64,000 nucleotides of DNA from Ridgeia piscesae (GCA_025642075.2 JAODUO010001354.1:5001-69000); one strand, 5' to 3'. Numbered from the stretch's first letter, positions 36,801 to 51,800 are shown. Notes: generated by a model not told the origin, from the letters alone. Made by a program: numbers and translations.

Positions 36801-39800
36801 ATATGTGATGCTGGGTGCAGGAGTGGCAGAGATGTTAGTGGAATGTGACAATGATGCTGGATGTAGGAGTGGCAGAGATGTTAGTGGAATGTGACAATGA
36901 TGCTGGGTGCAGGAGTGGCAGAGATGTTAGTGGAATGTGACAATGATGCTGGGTGTAGGAGTGGCAGAGATGTTAGTGGAATGTGACAATGATGCTGGGT
37001 GTAGGAGTGGCAGAGATGTTAGTGGAATGTGACAATGATGCTGGGTGCAGGAGTGGCAGAGATGTTAGTGGAATGTGACAATGATGCTGGATGCAGGAGT
37101 GGTATATATGTTAGTGTAATGTGACAATGGTGCTGGATGCAGGAGTGGTATATATGTTAGTGTAATGTGACAATGCTTCTGGATGGAGGAGTGGTATATA
37201 TGTTAGTGGAATGTGACAATGCTTCTGGGTGCAAGAGTGGTATATATGTTAGTGGAATGTGACAATGCTTCTGGATGCAGGAGTGGTATATATGTTAGTG
37301 TAATGTGACAATGGTGTTGGATGCAGGAGTGGCGGAGATGTCACTGGAATGTGACAATGATGCTGGGTGCAGAAGTGGCGGAGATGTTAGTGGAATGTGA
37401 CAATGATACTGGGTGCAGGAGTGGCAGAAATGGTAGTGTAATGTGACAATGATACTGGGTGCAGGAGTGGCAGAAATGGTAGTGTAATGTGACAATGATG
37501 CTGGGTGTAGGAGTGGCAGAAATGGTAGTGTAATGTGACAATGATGCTGGGTGTAGGAGTGGCAGAAATGGTAGTGTAATGTGACAATGATACTGGGTGC
37601 AGGAGTGGCCGAAATGGTAGTGTAATGTGACAATGATGCTGGGTGTAGGAGTGGCAGAAATGGTAGTGTAATGTGACAATGATGCTGGGTGCAGGAGTGG
37701 CAGAAATGTTAGTGGAATGTGACAATGATGCTGGGTGCAGGAGTGGCAGAAATGGTAGTGTAATGTGACAATGATGCTGGGTGCAGGAGTGGCAGAAATG
37801 GTAGTGTAAAGTGACAATGATGCTGGGTGTAGGAGTGGCAGAAATGGTAGTGTAATGTGACAATGATGCTGGGTGCAGGAGTGGCAGAGATGTCAGTGGA
37901 ATGTGACAATGATGCTGGGTGCTGGAGTGGCAGAAATGGTAGTGGAATGTGATAATGATGCTGGGTGCAGAAGTGGCAGAAATGGTAGTGGAATGTGAAA
38001 ATGATGCTGGATGCAGGAGTGGCAGAGATGCTGGCAATGGAGATGAAGACGTCCGGGATGTACGTCTCTCGTGGACTCAGTTTCCAGGAAGCTGAGGTAG
38101 GCACAGACCATATTGTGGTGTAGATGATATTAACCAGTGAGTCTTTCTCAACAGTTTCATATTGCAACTTGTGTTTCATGTTGGAATTTTACAATGGGTA
38201 AATAATATCATTTGATGTGTGGATTTCTCCATACAATTCCAATATGTTATGAATATTAAATATCCATAATATAAGCAGTTTTTTTATAACTTTATTCTAC
38301 ACTCAATTTACGTGGATTCACTCAGAACAGGCCAACAGCGCCACCTACAAACTTACCTTTTTGTTATGCATTTCGTTTCCTTGCGTTTTATCTACATTAA
38401 TCTCTGTGTGTTGTTTCCACGGCTCAGTTTGTGAACGTTGAGATCTGCCTGGATGAAAGTCAGAAGAAGATGTACAACACAGCAGCACACCTCTGGTAAC
38501 ACTTGTCTTGTCTTTGTACAACACAGCCGCACACGTCTGGTAACACTTGTCTTTGTAAAAATAAATATGTGTCAAGCAACACCAGAAATAAGATCAAAAC
38601 TGCAAACAGTTGCAGGTCAATGAGTGTGATGTGGCATTGAGTCGTACAGTTACAATGCAGGATAGTCAGTAGAAATGTTTATGTCAGGTTTCAGGAATTG
38701 CAACTTTTGGGGGGCAACAAACAACTCTCAATACACCGTTTAGACAATAATAATAAGAAGAATGACTTCTTTTGCACCAATATCCTCAAAGATCAAGCTC
38801 AGTGGCGCGACAAAACCATGGGATTAAGCAAACTCGTAATCAAAAACAATGCATGAGTCGTCAATGGATGGATGAAGAAGCTAGGAGGCTAAGGAGGATA
38901 GGCAGCATTAAAGAGATAGGTTTTTAGACGTCAGCAGAATGAAACTATTATTACCTTCTGATTTAACGCTGGCAGGAAGTGAATTCCACACCGTTGGTGC
39001 GGCATCAGAGAAAGCTCGGGTCCCGGCTTTCGTTTTCACCCGAGGAATGTAAAGTGGGTTACTACTGGTTGAGCGTAGCTGTCTGGAATTTCTTGTTGGA
39101 GTTAGCAATGAATTTAGATATGCTGGGTGTGTAAATGAGAGTGGTTGATAGGCTATTGTATACATTTTGAAAATGATGCGATATTGCACAGGGAGCCAGT
39201 GCAACATGATGCTTTGTTGATTCCTTGGAGAACCACACACACTTAACGCCATAGGTCCCATGATGTCTCAATGAGATCTCAGATAAATGCGTCACCAGTG
39301 CTCTGTGTTTGCCAGGGGTGAGTTGCGCCGATCTCTCGACGTCGCGGTTGAGCGAACAAGTTGCTCCAACAACCGAGTCTGGTCCAATTTCTGGGCGGCT
39401 CATCAGAGATTCTTCAAGCAGCTGTGGTACGTCACCTGTCACTGTGTAACACGTCTGCACGTGGCTAGTGACAACTTGTATCTTTCTATGCCAGTGCTGC
39501 TAACATTGTAGGCCCTGAAACAGATTTTTTCTATGTAGCAAAAGAGGCCTCCTCGCCCGCAATATTCCAAAAATAAAACACAGCTGTATTCACAAGGTAA
39601 TTCTCACAACCATGTAATTTATGACATCTAAAGGCAGATGTGTACTAAAGGCTTTTTTATTCCAAAAATCCAAACAAAGTGGAAGATTTTCTGACAACAG
39701 CTGGTTGGAATATCTTGTAGTTTCTTAATTGTTATTCAAGGTTATTCAAGTTATCAGAGTGAAACGTTGCAGATAACTAGTAGCAGTGAAGGAGGCACAC

Positions 39801-42800
39801 AGACGTGTCATGTCCAGTCTACGATATGGACAACACATGTGAGTGCTGACAGAACCCAGCAGACGTCACTGGCCAGCTATTTATGCATCCACACAATAGC
39901 AAAAGGCAACTAGAACATTACAGTTAGCTGGAACTTTTGATCCTCTCTCATCTCCTAGCTCTGAATCTAGTGTGACACTTTAGAAATTAGATTACAATTA
40001 CTGATCGACCAGGTGGTGTTGGCTTTGGAGATGACTGTCATTGAGGATATGTTATCATTTAAAGAAGTTTAGTGGAATGAATATGGTATTGTATTTTAAA
40101 CATGTCCTTGTAAACTCCATTCCTGCATTTCATGTAAGTTGCAGCCCAAACATGGACTCTGCATATGACCCAAAAGATTCAAGCCAAATAATGAAGATGC
40201 AACCTTGAGTTAAAATTCAGTTTAATTTCAAATTGACATAAAAGTTAACTTTTTAGGATCAGCCAATATGTCGAAGCATCATAAATTAAATTTTGTGTAT
40301 GAGTGTGCAAAGATAACCCTCTTTAGAGGGGTAGTTTTAAGCAAACACTTGTAACAGCCATAATTTCTTAACTGTTTGGTCTACGTCAACGTCATCTAAA
40401 CTGACCAGTCCGTATATGATTCTGGCTGCAGTCTCGGCATGAAGGTTCCCGCCATAGTGACCGAGGCTAAGACTGTTCTGGACAGTGGTCATTGCGTGGT
40501 CATTGGCCTACAGACCACAGGGGAGGTGAGTCTCATTCACAGCTTGGTTTCTCAGCATTTACACTCAATAAAAGTTGTCTTCATATTACTACTAGCTTAG
40601 TCCAATCCATGGAACAATAAACCAGCATTATCAGTCACCACCACAATGTTGACACTTGACCAATTTCTTTTAACATACATTGCCTGTGTTATTTGGAAGT
40701 GATGGTCTACAAGTCATTGGTCCCTTCAATCTTGTATCTTTGTGAGAATAATTGTTATAGAGAACGTTGATATATTTTTTAAAAACCTGTCGTAGATTCA
40801 TGGAGCTGGGATCACAGTCTGTACATTACCATTGCTGTATTTTGCTTTTAAATCTGCTTATTTAATGAGTTGGTAATCATTCTAAATTTCCTCTTTCTCC
40901 AACAGAAAGCTAATAAAACGAGTGTAACTTCACACATAAATTATTCTAAGTAACTTAGTTACTTAGAGATAAGTAGTGTTGTTTGCTGAGATACACCAGC
41001 ACTGTCTCAAGGATACATGCTTTTAAAATTAAAAAATTAACATATTGATATATCAACTATTACCTGTAACCACATGTCTGTCTCCATGTCACCACATGTC
41101 TGTCTCTGTGTCACCATGTGTCTGTCTCCATGTCACCATGTGTCTGTCTCCATGTCACCACGTGTCTGTCTCCATGTCACCACATGTCTGTCTCTGTGTC
41201 ACCATGTGTCTGTCTCGTGTCATCATGTATCTGTCTCTGTGTCACCACGTATCTGTCTCCATGTCACCCCATGTCTGTCTCCATGTCACCATGTGTCTGT
41301 CTCTGTGTCACCATGTGTATATCTCTATGTCGCCATGTGTCTGTCTCCATGTTCCCATGTGTCTGTCTCTGTGTCACCATGTGTCTGTCTCCATGTCACC
41401 ACGTATATGTGTCCAAGTCACCATGTGTCTGTCTCCATGTCACCATATGTCTTTCTCTGTGTCACCATGTGTCTGTCTCCATGTCACCATGTGTCTGTCT
41501 CGGTGTCACCACGTATCTGTCTCCATGTCACCATGTGTATGTCTCTGTGTCACCACATGTCTGTCTCTTTGTCACCACGTGTCTGTGTCACCATGTGTCT
41601 GTCTCTGTGTCACTACATGTCTGTCTCTGTGTCACCATGTGTCTATCTCTGTGTCACCACATGTCTGTCTCCATGTCACCATGTGTCTGCCTTCGTGTCA
41701 CCATGTGTCTGTCTCCATGTCACCACGTGTCTGTCTCCATGTCACCACATGTCTGTCTCGTGTCATCATGTATCTGTCTCTGTGTCACCACGTATCTGTC
41801 TCCATGTCACCACATGTCTGTCTCCATGTCACCATGTGTCCATCTCTGTGTCACCATGTGTATGTCTCCATGTCACCATGTGTCTGTCTCCATGTCACCA
41901 TGTGTCTGTCTCTGTGTCACCATGTGTCTGTCTCCATGTCACCACGTATCTGTGTCCAAGTCATCATGTGTCTGTCTCCATGTCACCATGTGTCTTTCTC
42001 TGTGTCACCATGTATCTGTCTCCATGTCACCATGTGTCTGTCTCGGTGTCACCACGTATCTGTCTCCATGTCACCATGTGTATGTCTCTGTGTCACCACA
42101 TGTCTGTCTCTTTGTCACCACGTGTCTGTGTCACCATGTGTCTGTCTCTATGTCACTTCTTGTCTGTCTCCATGTCACCACGTGTCTGTGTCACCATGTG
42201 TCTGTGTCACCATGTGTCTGTCTCTATGTCACTACATGTCTGTCTCCATGTCACCACGTGTCTGTCTCCATGTCACCACGTGTCTGTCTCCATGTCACCA
42301 GGTGTCTGTCTCCGTCTCACCATGTGTCTGTCTCTGTGTCACCATGTGTCTGTCTCCATGTCACCATGTGTCTGCCTCCGTGTCACCATGTGTCTGTCTC
42401 CATGTCACCACGTGTCTGTCTCCATGTCACCACATGTCTGTCTCCATGTCACCACATGTCTGTCTCGTGTCATCATGTATCTGTCTCTGTGTCACCACGT
42501 ATCTGTCTCCATGTCACCACATGTCTGTCTCCATGTCACCATGTGTCTGTCTCTGTGTCACCATGTGTATGTCTCCATGTCACCATATGTCTGTCTCCAT
42601 GTCCCCATGTGTCTGTCTCTGTGTCACCATGTGTCTGTCTCCATGTCACCATGTGTCTGTCTCCATGTCACCATGTGTCTGTCTCCATGTCCCCATGTGT
42701 CTTTCCCTGTGTCACCATGTGTATGTCTCTGTGTCAACACATGTCTGTCTCTTTGTCACCACGTGTCTGTGTCACCATGTGTCTGTCTCTATGTCACTTC

Positions 42801-45800
42801 TTGTCTGTCTCCATGTCACCACGTGTCTGTGTCACCATGTTTCTGTCTCCATGTCACCATGTGTCTGTGTCACCATGTGTCTGTGTCACCATGTGTCTGT
42901 CTCTATGTCACCACGTGTCTGTCTCTATGTCACCACGTGTCTGTCTCTATGTCACCACGTGTCTGTCTCCAGGCCAGCATGGATAGTGAGTTGAACAAAT
43001 GCAAGATGGCGCCACTAGTAGGGTTTGTTTCGCTCTGCCGTGAGATTCTCACTCGATTCATCGAACAAAGTTTCCCCGTGACCAATGAAAATCAGGTAAT
43101 TCAGTGACAGACACCACCAGTATATTGTTTGGTTTAAAATATTGTATTAAATAACTATATATTTATAATAGCAGGTGCATCATACTTGTACATTTGACAA
43201 GTAGTGGGTATGTCATAGTTATATATTTTTTTTCGATTACAGTTCGCAAATATGTTGTTTTGTTACATAAAAATGCAGGGCATTAAATGTCTTGGTGCAC
43301 TTATATTATTGGTAATATGTACACTCACTCATAAGTCTATATCAGTCACATCTGGGCTAAAAACAATTAAATGCCCCAATTTGTAGGCATGAAGGGTGTT
43401 TTTCAGATAGGCTAATATCATTTAACTTGTCCGTCTGTGCATTAAAACAACCTAGACCCCCACTTTATAATATCCAAAATCAACCCCTGCTGCTGTTTTC
43501 TGCGGGACTGAATTGTTTCTGCGGGACTGCTTCAGAACGTGGCCCACCCTATAGACGACTGGTGCTGTACGGCAAAACAGATGCTGCTCAGTTTTGCAAA
43601 CCGCATTGAACTGCCCAACAGGTACAGTTGTTACTTTTCCTCACCAATCAGTAGCTATTAAGGATGGGATGAATATTTGATTCAATTTCAAAATTTTGAA
43701 TATTCAAACGTTTTCTCGCTATTCGAGTTGAAATTCGGAAATTCGCAGCTATTAAAACAAATATCGCTCGAATATTATCCTTCATGTCCTCCGCCGCAAA
43801 ATCATCCCCGGGTGATCTTTTACTTTCTGACTTAACTATGAAAAAGACTACATCCACCAAACTACTCCTCACATATCTTATATGTATGCGTATACACACT
43901 AGGTTACAAAATAAAATCACTATCATTACTTAAACGAATAAACTTCACAAAACAAATTCAAGTAAAACTCACCGGCAACGCGGTATCATCGCCGTCGGTG
44001 GCGGCTACACATACATTACCGTATTATTGGTAATGTGCCGAGGGGTCTTTTGTTAGGGTTACAGTTACTTTAAGGTTAGCATAATACTGCAGTTTGTGAA
44101 GGTCATTTATTTAGTGACGCCTGTGATAAATGTCTAAATTACGGTAACCGCCGAACGCTGCATAGCTGCTGTAGATCATGTTGAGTTTTGCGCGAGTTTG
44201 TTTTCTTAACTTTATTATTTACAGGAATGTCAATGATCTTATTTTGTAACCCAGTGCGTGTATATAATAAGTTGGGCAGCTGTAAGAAGTAGTTTTCATG
44301 GTTAGGTTAGAAAGTAAACAAAAAGATCGATGTGTATGGCCGCAATGCTGATGACTCTGACACACATGTGTCCACGGGATGACGCCGCATCACGCCAAGA
44401 CATCTCGACACCGTTCAGTATTATGATCCAATTTGAAGCCACCGAATATTCGTATTCGATTCGATATTCGATTTGTAATTGAAATGTTTAGGATATTCGA
44501 TTCGATATTTGATTCGAATGAAATTTCAGATCCTTAGTAGTTATCTCGTTTGTATCAACTCTTTTAATGACATCACACTGGGTCTTCTGTTTCTTGTTGT
44601 TTGCATGTAACTTTGCTGAATTTACTGGCATTGTCAGTTTGGGCTTATTTTAAAGAAAATGTCTTGGCAAAAAATCGTAGAAACCTTGATGTTGTACAAG
44701 CATTTCAGGTAAGCAACAATTTTGTCATATTTCATGCATTATTACCAAAAGGACAGTTGAATTATGAGTACAGCACGTACTACCACACAAGTGAAAAATA
44801 AATAGCGCTGTGGCAAACGTTGGTGTACATTGTACATGTAGTTGTCAGTGACATTGACACTGAGTGAGGTGTCTGTTTGCATTATTACAGTTTCTACTTG
44901 TGCAATGTAGAACATGTGGTATTTGTAAACCGTGTGTTTATGTAAAATGTAAAAAAAGTAAGTTCTTATATAGCGCAGTATCCGGTCCTCAGGACTGCTC
45001 AAAGCGCTTTACACTTTATTTCCCTGATAGAACTGTTTAATCAAACACCGTCTCAACTTCTCTGGGAAGCATCCAGCCATACAAAGCGTTACAAACAATG
45101 CGCGAAGGCTGCTTGTATTCACCACGGTGCTCTAATGTAATGGCGTAATGGGTAATATACTCGCAACCAGAATATTTATGCCAGGACAAACATTGTATCA
45201 TTGAAAACTACTCCACACAAAATCACATTTCTAGCAATTTGTTTGCAGCAAATCCACGAGTTACTCACATGTAATTAGTTGATATGTTCCAATGGCATAC
45301 ATTAAGAATCTTAAAGTATGTACATGTTATAAGTTGTCACAGTTCCAGCGAACTTGATGACATCTTTGATAGACTTACATGTGCAACTCATCAATCAGAT
45401 GTGAAAGTGATTGGTCACAACCTGACCTGTGTATGTGATAGAATGCAGTGGCTCAGTGGTAGAGTTTCAGACTTTTGACTAAGAGAATCCGGCTTCAAAT
45501 CCTGTGCTGTGGTGTTAAACCTTGGGCAAGTTTTTTCACTCTACATTGCTGCAGTTCACTCGGATGTATGAATGAATACCTGGCTATAGACAGTGGTACC
45601 AGTATGTACCAGCAGCCTTTGCAGTTAATTGCAGTGTGGCTGGACCCTTCTCAGACAAGTTGAAACAGTGTTTGATTGGACAGGTTGCCAGCAAAGTTAA
45701 TTGTAAAGTGCTTTGAGTAGTACTGAGGACTGGCTACTGTGCTATATGAGAACTTACCTTTACCTGTTACATTGCCTTGGTTGCAGCCCACTTGATGACA

Positions 45801-48800
45801 TCATCGACAGACTTGGTGGCCCTGGATGTGTCGCTGAGATGACTGGACGAAGGGGTCGCATGGTTCGAAGGTCACCGCAGTCTCAGCCTCAGTATGAGTT
45901 GCGCGATAAAGACTTACCAGGGGGCCTCGACAGTATCAATGTCACAGAAGTAGGTCAACATTCATTGCCATAGCTACGTGGTGGTGCAACTACACATTAG
46001 TGATGTATGCATGTTGTTTGCACGTTTGTTTTTCCAGAAACACTGTCAACACATAAACATTGTAGGTAGTCAACATACAAACATCTATTCATGTGTTTCT
46101 TTGTCTGATGTTATGCTAGGTAGAAATACCAACTTTCATTGCGCTGCAAAGAATATATTGCACATGAAGCATGATCAGCATGGTAGTACTGCATCATTTT
46201 AATTGTTCAAGAATGTTATGTCTGGGTTCAGATATAGCCATAAATAATTGTTTGTTTGCAGGTTATGTATATAGCAAATATGTCTGGTCTAAAAGCCCAA
46301 TACTGGTACACAAAACCTGATGTCAAGTGCACATAAAACCTGATGTCAAGTGTACATAAACCTGATGTCAAGTGTACATCAAAACCTGATGTCAAGTGTA
46401 CATAAAACCTGATGTCAAGTGTACACAAAACCTGATGTCAAGTGTACATAAAACCTGATATCAAGTGTACATAAAACCTGATATCAAGTGTACATAAAAC
46501 CTGATGTCAAGTGTACATAAAACCTGATGTCAAGTGTACATAAAACCTGATGTCAGTGTACATAAAACTGATGTCAAGTGTATACTGATCATTTTAACCT
46601 GATTCAAGTGTATATAAAACCTGATGTCAAGTGTACAAACCTGATATCAAGTGTACATAAACCTGATTCAAGTGTACATAACCTGATTTCAGTGTACATA
46701 AAACTGATGTCAAGTGTACATAAACCTGATGTCAAGTGTACATAAAACCTGATATCAAGTGTACACAAAACCTGATATCAAGTGTACATAAAACCTGATA
46801 TCAAGTGTACATAAAACCTGATATCAAGTGTACATAAAACCTGATGTCAAGTGTACATAAAACCTGATGTCAAGTGTACATAAAACTGATGTCAAGTGTA
46901 CATAAAACCTGATGTCAAGTGTACATAAACCTGATGTCAAGTGTATATAAAACCTGATGTCAAGTGTACATAAACCTGATATCAAGTGTACATAAAACCT
47001 GATGTCAAGTGTACATAAACCTGATATCAAGTGTACATAAAACCTGATGTCAAGTGTACATAAAACCTGATGTCAAGTGTACATAAACCTGATATCAAGT
47101 GTACATAAAACCTGATGTCAAGTGTACATAAAACCTGATGTCAAGTGTACATAAACCTGATGTCAAGTGTACATAAAACCTGATGTCAAGTGTACATAAA
47201 CCTGATGTAAAGTGTACATAAACCTGATATCAAGTGTACATAAAACCTGATGGCAGGCATAAACCTGGACTCATCAAAAGGGGAATTTAATTTTTTTTAG
47301 TTTTAGGCAGATATCATTTAGTGGCACAGTGACTAGTGCTTCAGAATCTTGACTAAGAGAATGCGGGTTCAAATCATGTCTCACTATGTCAAACCTTGGG
47401 CATGGTTTTTTACACTAAATTGCTACAGTTCACTCAGCTAGATGAATGAGAACCTGTTTATATACTGTGGTGGACATGTGTGTATGACTAGTCTTTGCAC
47501 ATTAATTACACCGTGGCTGAATTGACTGAGCAGGTGTGTCAGGGAGTAAAGTGTAAAGTGCTTTGAGCAGTCCTGAAGATTCAGGATTCCTTAGTATGCA
47601 TGCCATTGTAACAGTTTGTGAACATCACCGTTACTGTAACAGTTTGTGAACATCTCTGTTACTGTATCAGTTTGTGAACGTCACTGTTACTGTATCAGTT
47701 TGTGAATGTCACTGTTACTGTATCAGTTTGTGAACGTCACTGTTACTGTATCAGTTTGTGAATGTCACTGTTACTGTATCAGTTTGTGAACGTCACTGTT
47801 ACTGTATCAGTTTGTGAACGTCACTGTTACTGTATCAGTTTGTGAACATCTCTGTTACTGTATCAGTTTGTGAACGTCACTGTTACTGTATCAGTTTGTG
47901 AATGTCACTGTTACTGTATCAGTTTGTGAATGTCACTGTTACTGTATCAGTTTGTGAACGTCACTGTTACTGTATCAGTTTGTGAACGTCACTGTTACTG
48001 TATCAGTTTGTGAACGTCACTGTTACTGTATCAGTTTGTGAACGTCACTGTTACTGTATCAGTTTGTGAACATCACTGTTGCTGTAACAGTTTGTGAACA
48101 TCACTGTTACTGTAACAGTTTGTGAACATCACTGTTACTGTAGCAGTTTGTGAACGTCACTGTTACTGTATCAGTTTGTGAACGTCACTGTTGCTGTAAC
48201 AGTTTGTGAACATCACTGTTGCTGTAGCAGTTTGTGAACGTCACTGTTACTGTATCAGTTTGTGAACATCACTGTTACTGTAGCAGTTTGTGAACATCAC
48301 TGTTGCTGTAACAGTTTGTGAACATCACTGTTGCTGTAGCAGTTTGTGAACATCAATGTTACTGTATCAGTTTGTGAACATCACTGTTACTGTATCAGTT
48401 TGTGAACATCACTGTTGCTGTATCAGTTTGTGAACATCACTGTTGCTGTAACAGTTTGTGAACATCACTGTTACTGTAGCAGTTTGTGAACATCACTGTT
48501 ACTGTAGCAGTTTGTGAACATCACTGTTACTGTAGCAGTTTGTGAACATCACTGTTACTGTATCAGCTTGTGAACGTCACTGTTACTGTAACAGTTTGTG
48601 AACATCACTGTTACTGTATCAGCTTGTGAACGTCACTGTTACTGTAACAGTTTGTGAACATCACTGTTACTGTATCAGCTTGTGAACGTCACTGTTACTG
48701 TATCAGCTTGTGAACGTCACTGTTACTGTAACAGTTTGTGAACATCACTGTTACTGTAACAGTTTGTGAACATCACTGTTACTGAAACAGTTTGTGAACA

Positions 48801-51800
48801 TCACTGTTACTGTATCAGTTTGTGAACGTCACTGTTACTGTATCAGTTTGTGAACGTCACTGTTACTGTATCAGTTTGTGAACGTCACTGTTACTGTAGC
48901 AGTTTGTGAACATCACTGTTACTGTAGCAGTTTGTGAACATCACTGTTACTGTAGCAGTTTGTGAACATCACTGTTACTGTATCAGTTTGTGAACGTCAC
49001 TGTTACTGTAACAGTTTGTGAACATCAATGTTACTGTATCAGTTTGTGAACATCACTGTTACTGTATCAGTTTGTGAACATCACTGTTACTGTAGCAGTT
49101 TGTGAACGTCACTGTTACTGTATCAGTTTGTGAACATCTCTGTTACTGTATCAGTTTGTGAACGTCACTGTTACTGTAATTACTGCCATCATTCTCCATG
49201 TGTCGTCGCCGTTAACGTCCACTCGTCCCCACCTGTCACCACCTGTCACCACCAGTGTCAGTTGTTGCACGGACACTCTGGGTCCCAGCTATAAACGGGC
49301 TTTGGCTTGATGCTTGTGTCCGCATCAGTTGCCTGCAGGTTTTAATCTTTATTTTCAAAATTATTGATTGTGTTTACACTGATTTTTAGTTAGCTATCTC
49401 TAAATGGTTTATTGCTTTAATATTTGTTGTCATCTGTGATCAAACAAATTATATTATGGACTGTGTACATAGTAATTAAGACTTCTGTAAACATATTGAA
49501 TTATTTACCTTTTCAGCGGAATCTCTTCATGCAAGGCTCCAAATTTGTGGCCATCATATCTGACGCAGCCAGTACAGGTGGGTGGGAGACTGGGAGTGCC
49601 CTCACATCAGTAGGTCTCCTCCAGGGACGTCACATGATTACAGGAGATCACAGGATTAATCCTTATGGAGGTTACATGATTAGTCTTCAGGGATATCACA
49701 TGATTAGTCTTCAGGGATGTCACAAGTCACATGACAAGAGTGAGGCAGATGACATAACTACTGTGAGGCATGTGTCACCAATGTTGTGACATCTAGAGTT
49801 ATTGACCAAATCACCCTAACTCACTTATCATCCTGGTGACACAGCTTTGAGTCGTCCTGACTGTGAGTCCATGTCACACGTAGACCCAGCAGGTAACATT
49901 GGAACACAAGCACATTAAGCTTCCATGATACTACAGTGGAACCCCTCGTTTAAGACCGCCCCCAAATCAGAGTGGGGCGGTCTTAAAAAGAGGGGTGGTC
50001 TCTCGTGAGGGGTTTGCAACATTCAACACTAGGGGGCGCTTATAACGACTAACATCAACACTAGGGGGCGCTTACAACAACTAAGTAGTAAAATACACAA
50101 AATAAAAAGTAGAAAATAAAAAATGAGAACATATTAACAACAACAAAATTATTTATTCTCTTTATTTTATGTGTGACACGTTTCAGTATGAGTTTAATTT
50201 TGAATATTTAAAAAAAAAAAATATCTGATAAAAAGTATCCTCATTTTTAATCGTTTTTTTAATTATATCTGATAAAAAGTATTCTCATTTAATTTATTAA
50301 AAATTCGGTCTGAGGGGCTAAAAAGTGCTGCCACCTCAAGGCGTCTGGGTAATCGCAACGCGGTCGCCATTTTGTTGTTCTTTCCAGCGTCACTAATAGT
50401 AATTACAATTACAGTGATACTTTTGTGACTATTAAACTAGCCTCGTGGACACTCCTAATTCTGACTGGGTTAGCTACTATGGTTGTCCTGGACTGTATGA
50501 TTTTATATGAGGATCTTCTGTATGAATAACCTTGTGACCTTGACCTTGTACTATCAGGGATTTCCCTCCATGCTGACCTTCGAGTCGGTAACCAACGGCG
50601 ACGAGTTCACCTGACATTGGAACTTCCGTGGAGTGCTGATAAAGCCGTCCAGCAATTGGGACGGTCACATCGCTCCAACCAGAGCAGGTAGGTCAAGGTC
50701 ACATCATGGTAACAGTCCACAAACCCAGGCCCATGCACTAATTTGGGTGGAGGTTGCTTTTCGACTGGCCAGTGATACCAGCAGTAAGAATTGTAAATTG
50801 TCAAGAACAGCAGCATATTCCCATGTTCTGTTTGACCACATGTCCAGTAGTGGCTAAATGGACACACATGTCCAGTAGTGGCCAGATGGACACACATGTC
50901 CAGTAGTGGCTAGATGGACACACATGTCCAGTAGTGGCCAGATGGACACACATGTCCAGTAGTGGCTAGATGGACACACATGTCCAGTAGTGGTCAGATG
51001 GACACACATGTCCAGTAGTGGTCAGATGGACACACATGTCCAGTAGTGGCCAGATGGACACACATGTCCAGTAGTGGCCAGATGGACACACATGTCCAGT
51101 AGTGGCTAGATGGACACACATGTCTAGTAGTGGCTAGATGGACACACATGTCCAGTAGTGGCTAGATGGACACACATGTCCAGCTAGATGGACACACATG
51201 TCTAGTAGTGGCTAGATGGACACACATGTCCAGAAGTGGCTAGATGGACACACATGTCTAGTAGTGGCTAGATGGACACACATGTCCAGTAGTGGCTAGA
51301 TGGACACACATGTCCAGTAGTGGCTAGATGGACACACATGTCCAGTAGTGGCTAGATGGACACACATGTCTAGTAGTGGCTAGATGGACACACATGTCCA
51401 GTAGTGGTCAGATGGACACACATGTCTAGTAGTGGCTAGATGGACACACATGTCCAGTAGTGGCTAGATGGACACACATGTCCAGTAGTGGCTAGATGGA
51501 CACACATGTCCAGTAGTGGCTAGATGGACACACATGTCTAGTAGTGGCTAGATGGACACACATGTCCAGTAGTGGCTAGATGGACACACATGTCTAGTAG
51601 TGGCCAGATGGACACACATGTCTAGTAGTGGCTAGATGGACACACATGTCCAGTAGTGGCCAGATGGACACACATGTCCAGTAGTGGCTAGATGGACACA
51701 CATGTCCAGTAGTGGCTAGATGGACACACATGTCCAGTAGTGGCTAGATGGACACACATGTCCAGTAGTGGCCAGATGGACACACATGTCCAGTAGTGGC

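Noticed and set aside
34567..38179. Minus-strand frames rich in [11 protein letters not shown] and CHSCTQHH repeats
   Set aside because: Antisense of the 13-nt and 46-nt arrays; multiple frames open together.
41045..43107. Three overlapping plus-strand open frames of 622-677 codons (Ser/Val/Cys/His repeats)
   Set aside because: They are all frames of a stop-free 22-nt minisatellite in intron 14; the third merges with exon 15 only because that frame is open. No evidence of translation.
44651..44709. Possible exon reading [12 protein letters not shown] before a GTAAGC donor in intron 16
   Set aside because: Exons 16 and 17 join in phase to give the family text [11 protein letters not shown] without it, and no family member I know has such an insert.
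45447..45530. A tRNA gene (A- and B-box-like motifs)
   Set aside because: No cloverleaf can be completed, and the motif is part of a dispersed SINE with a conserved tail present several times.
47605..49178. Second 28-nt array considered as CRISPR or as a satellite centromere
   Set aside because: No spacers, only 1.6 kb, inside an intron.
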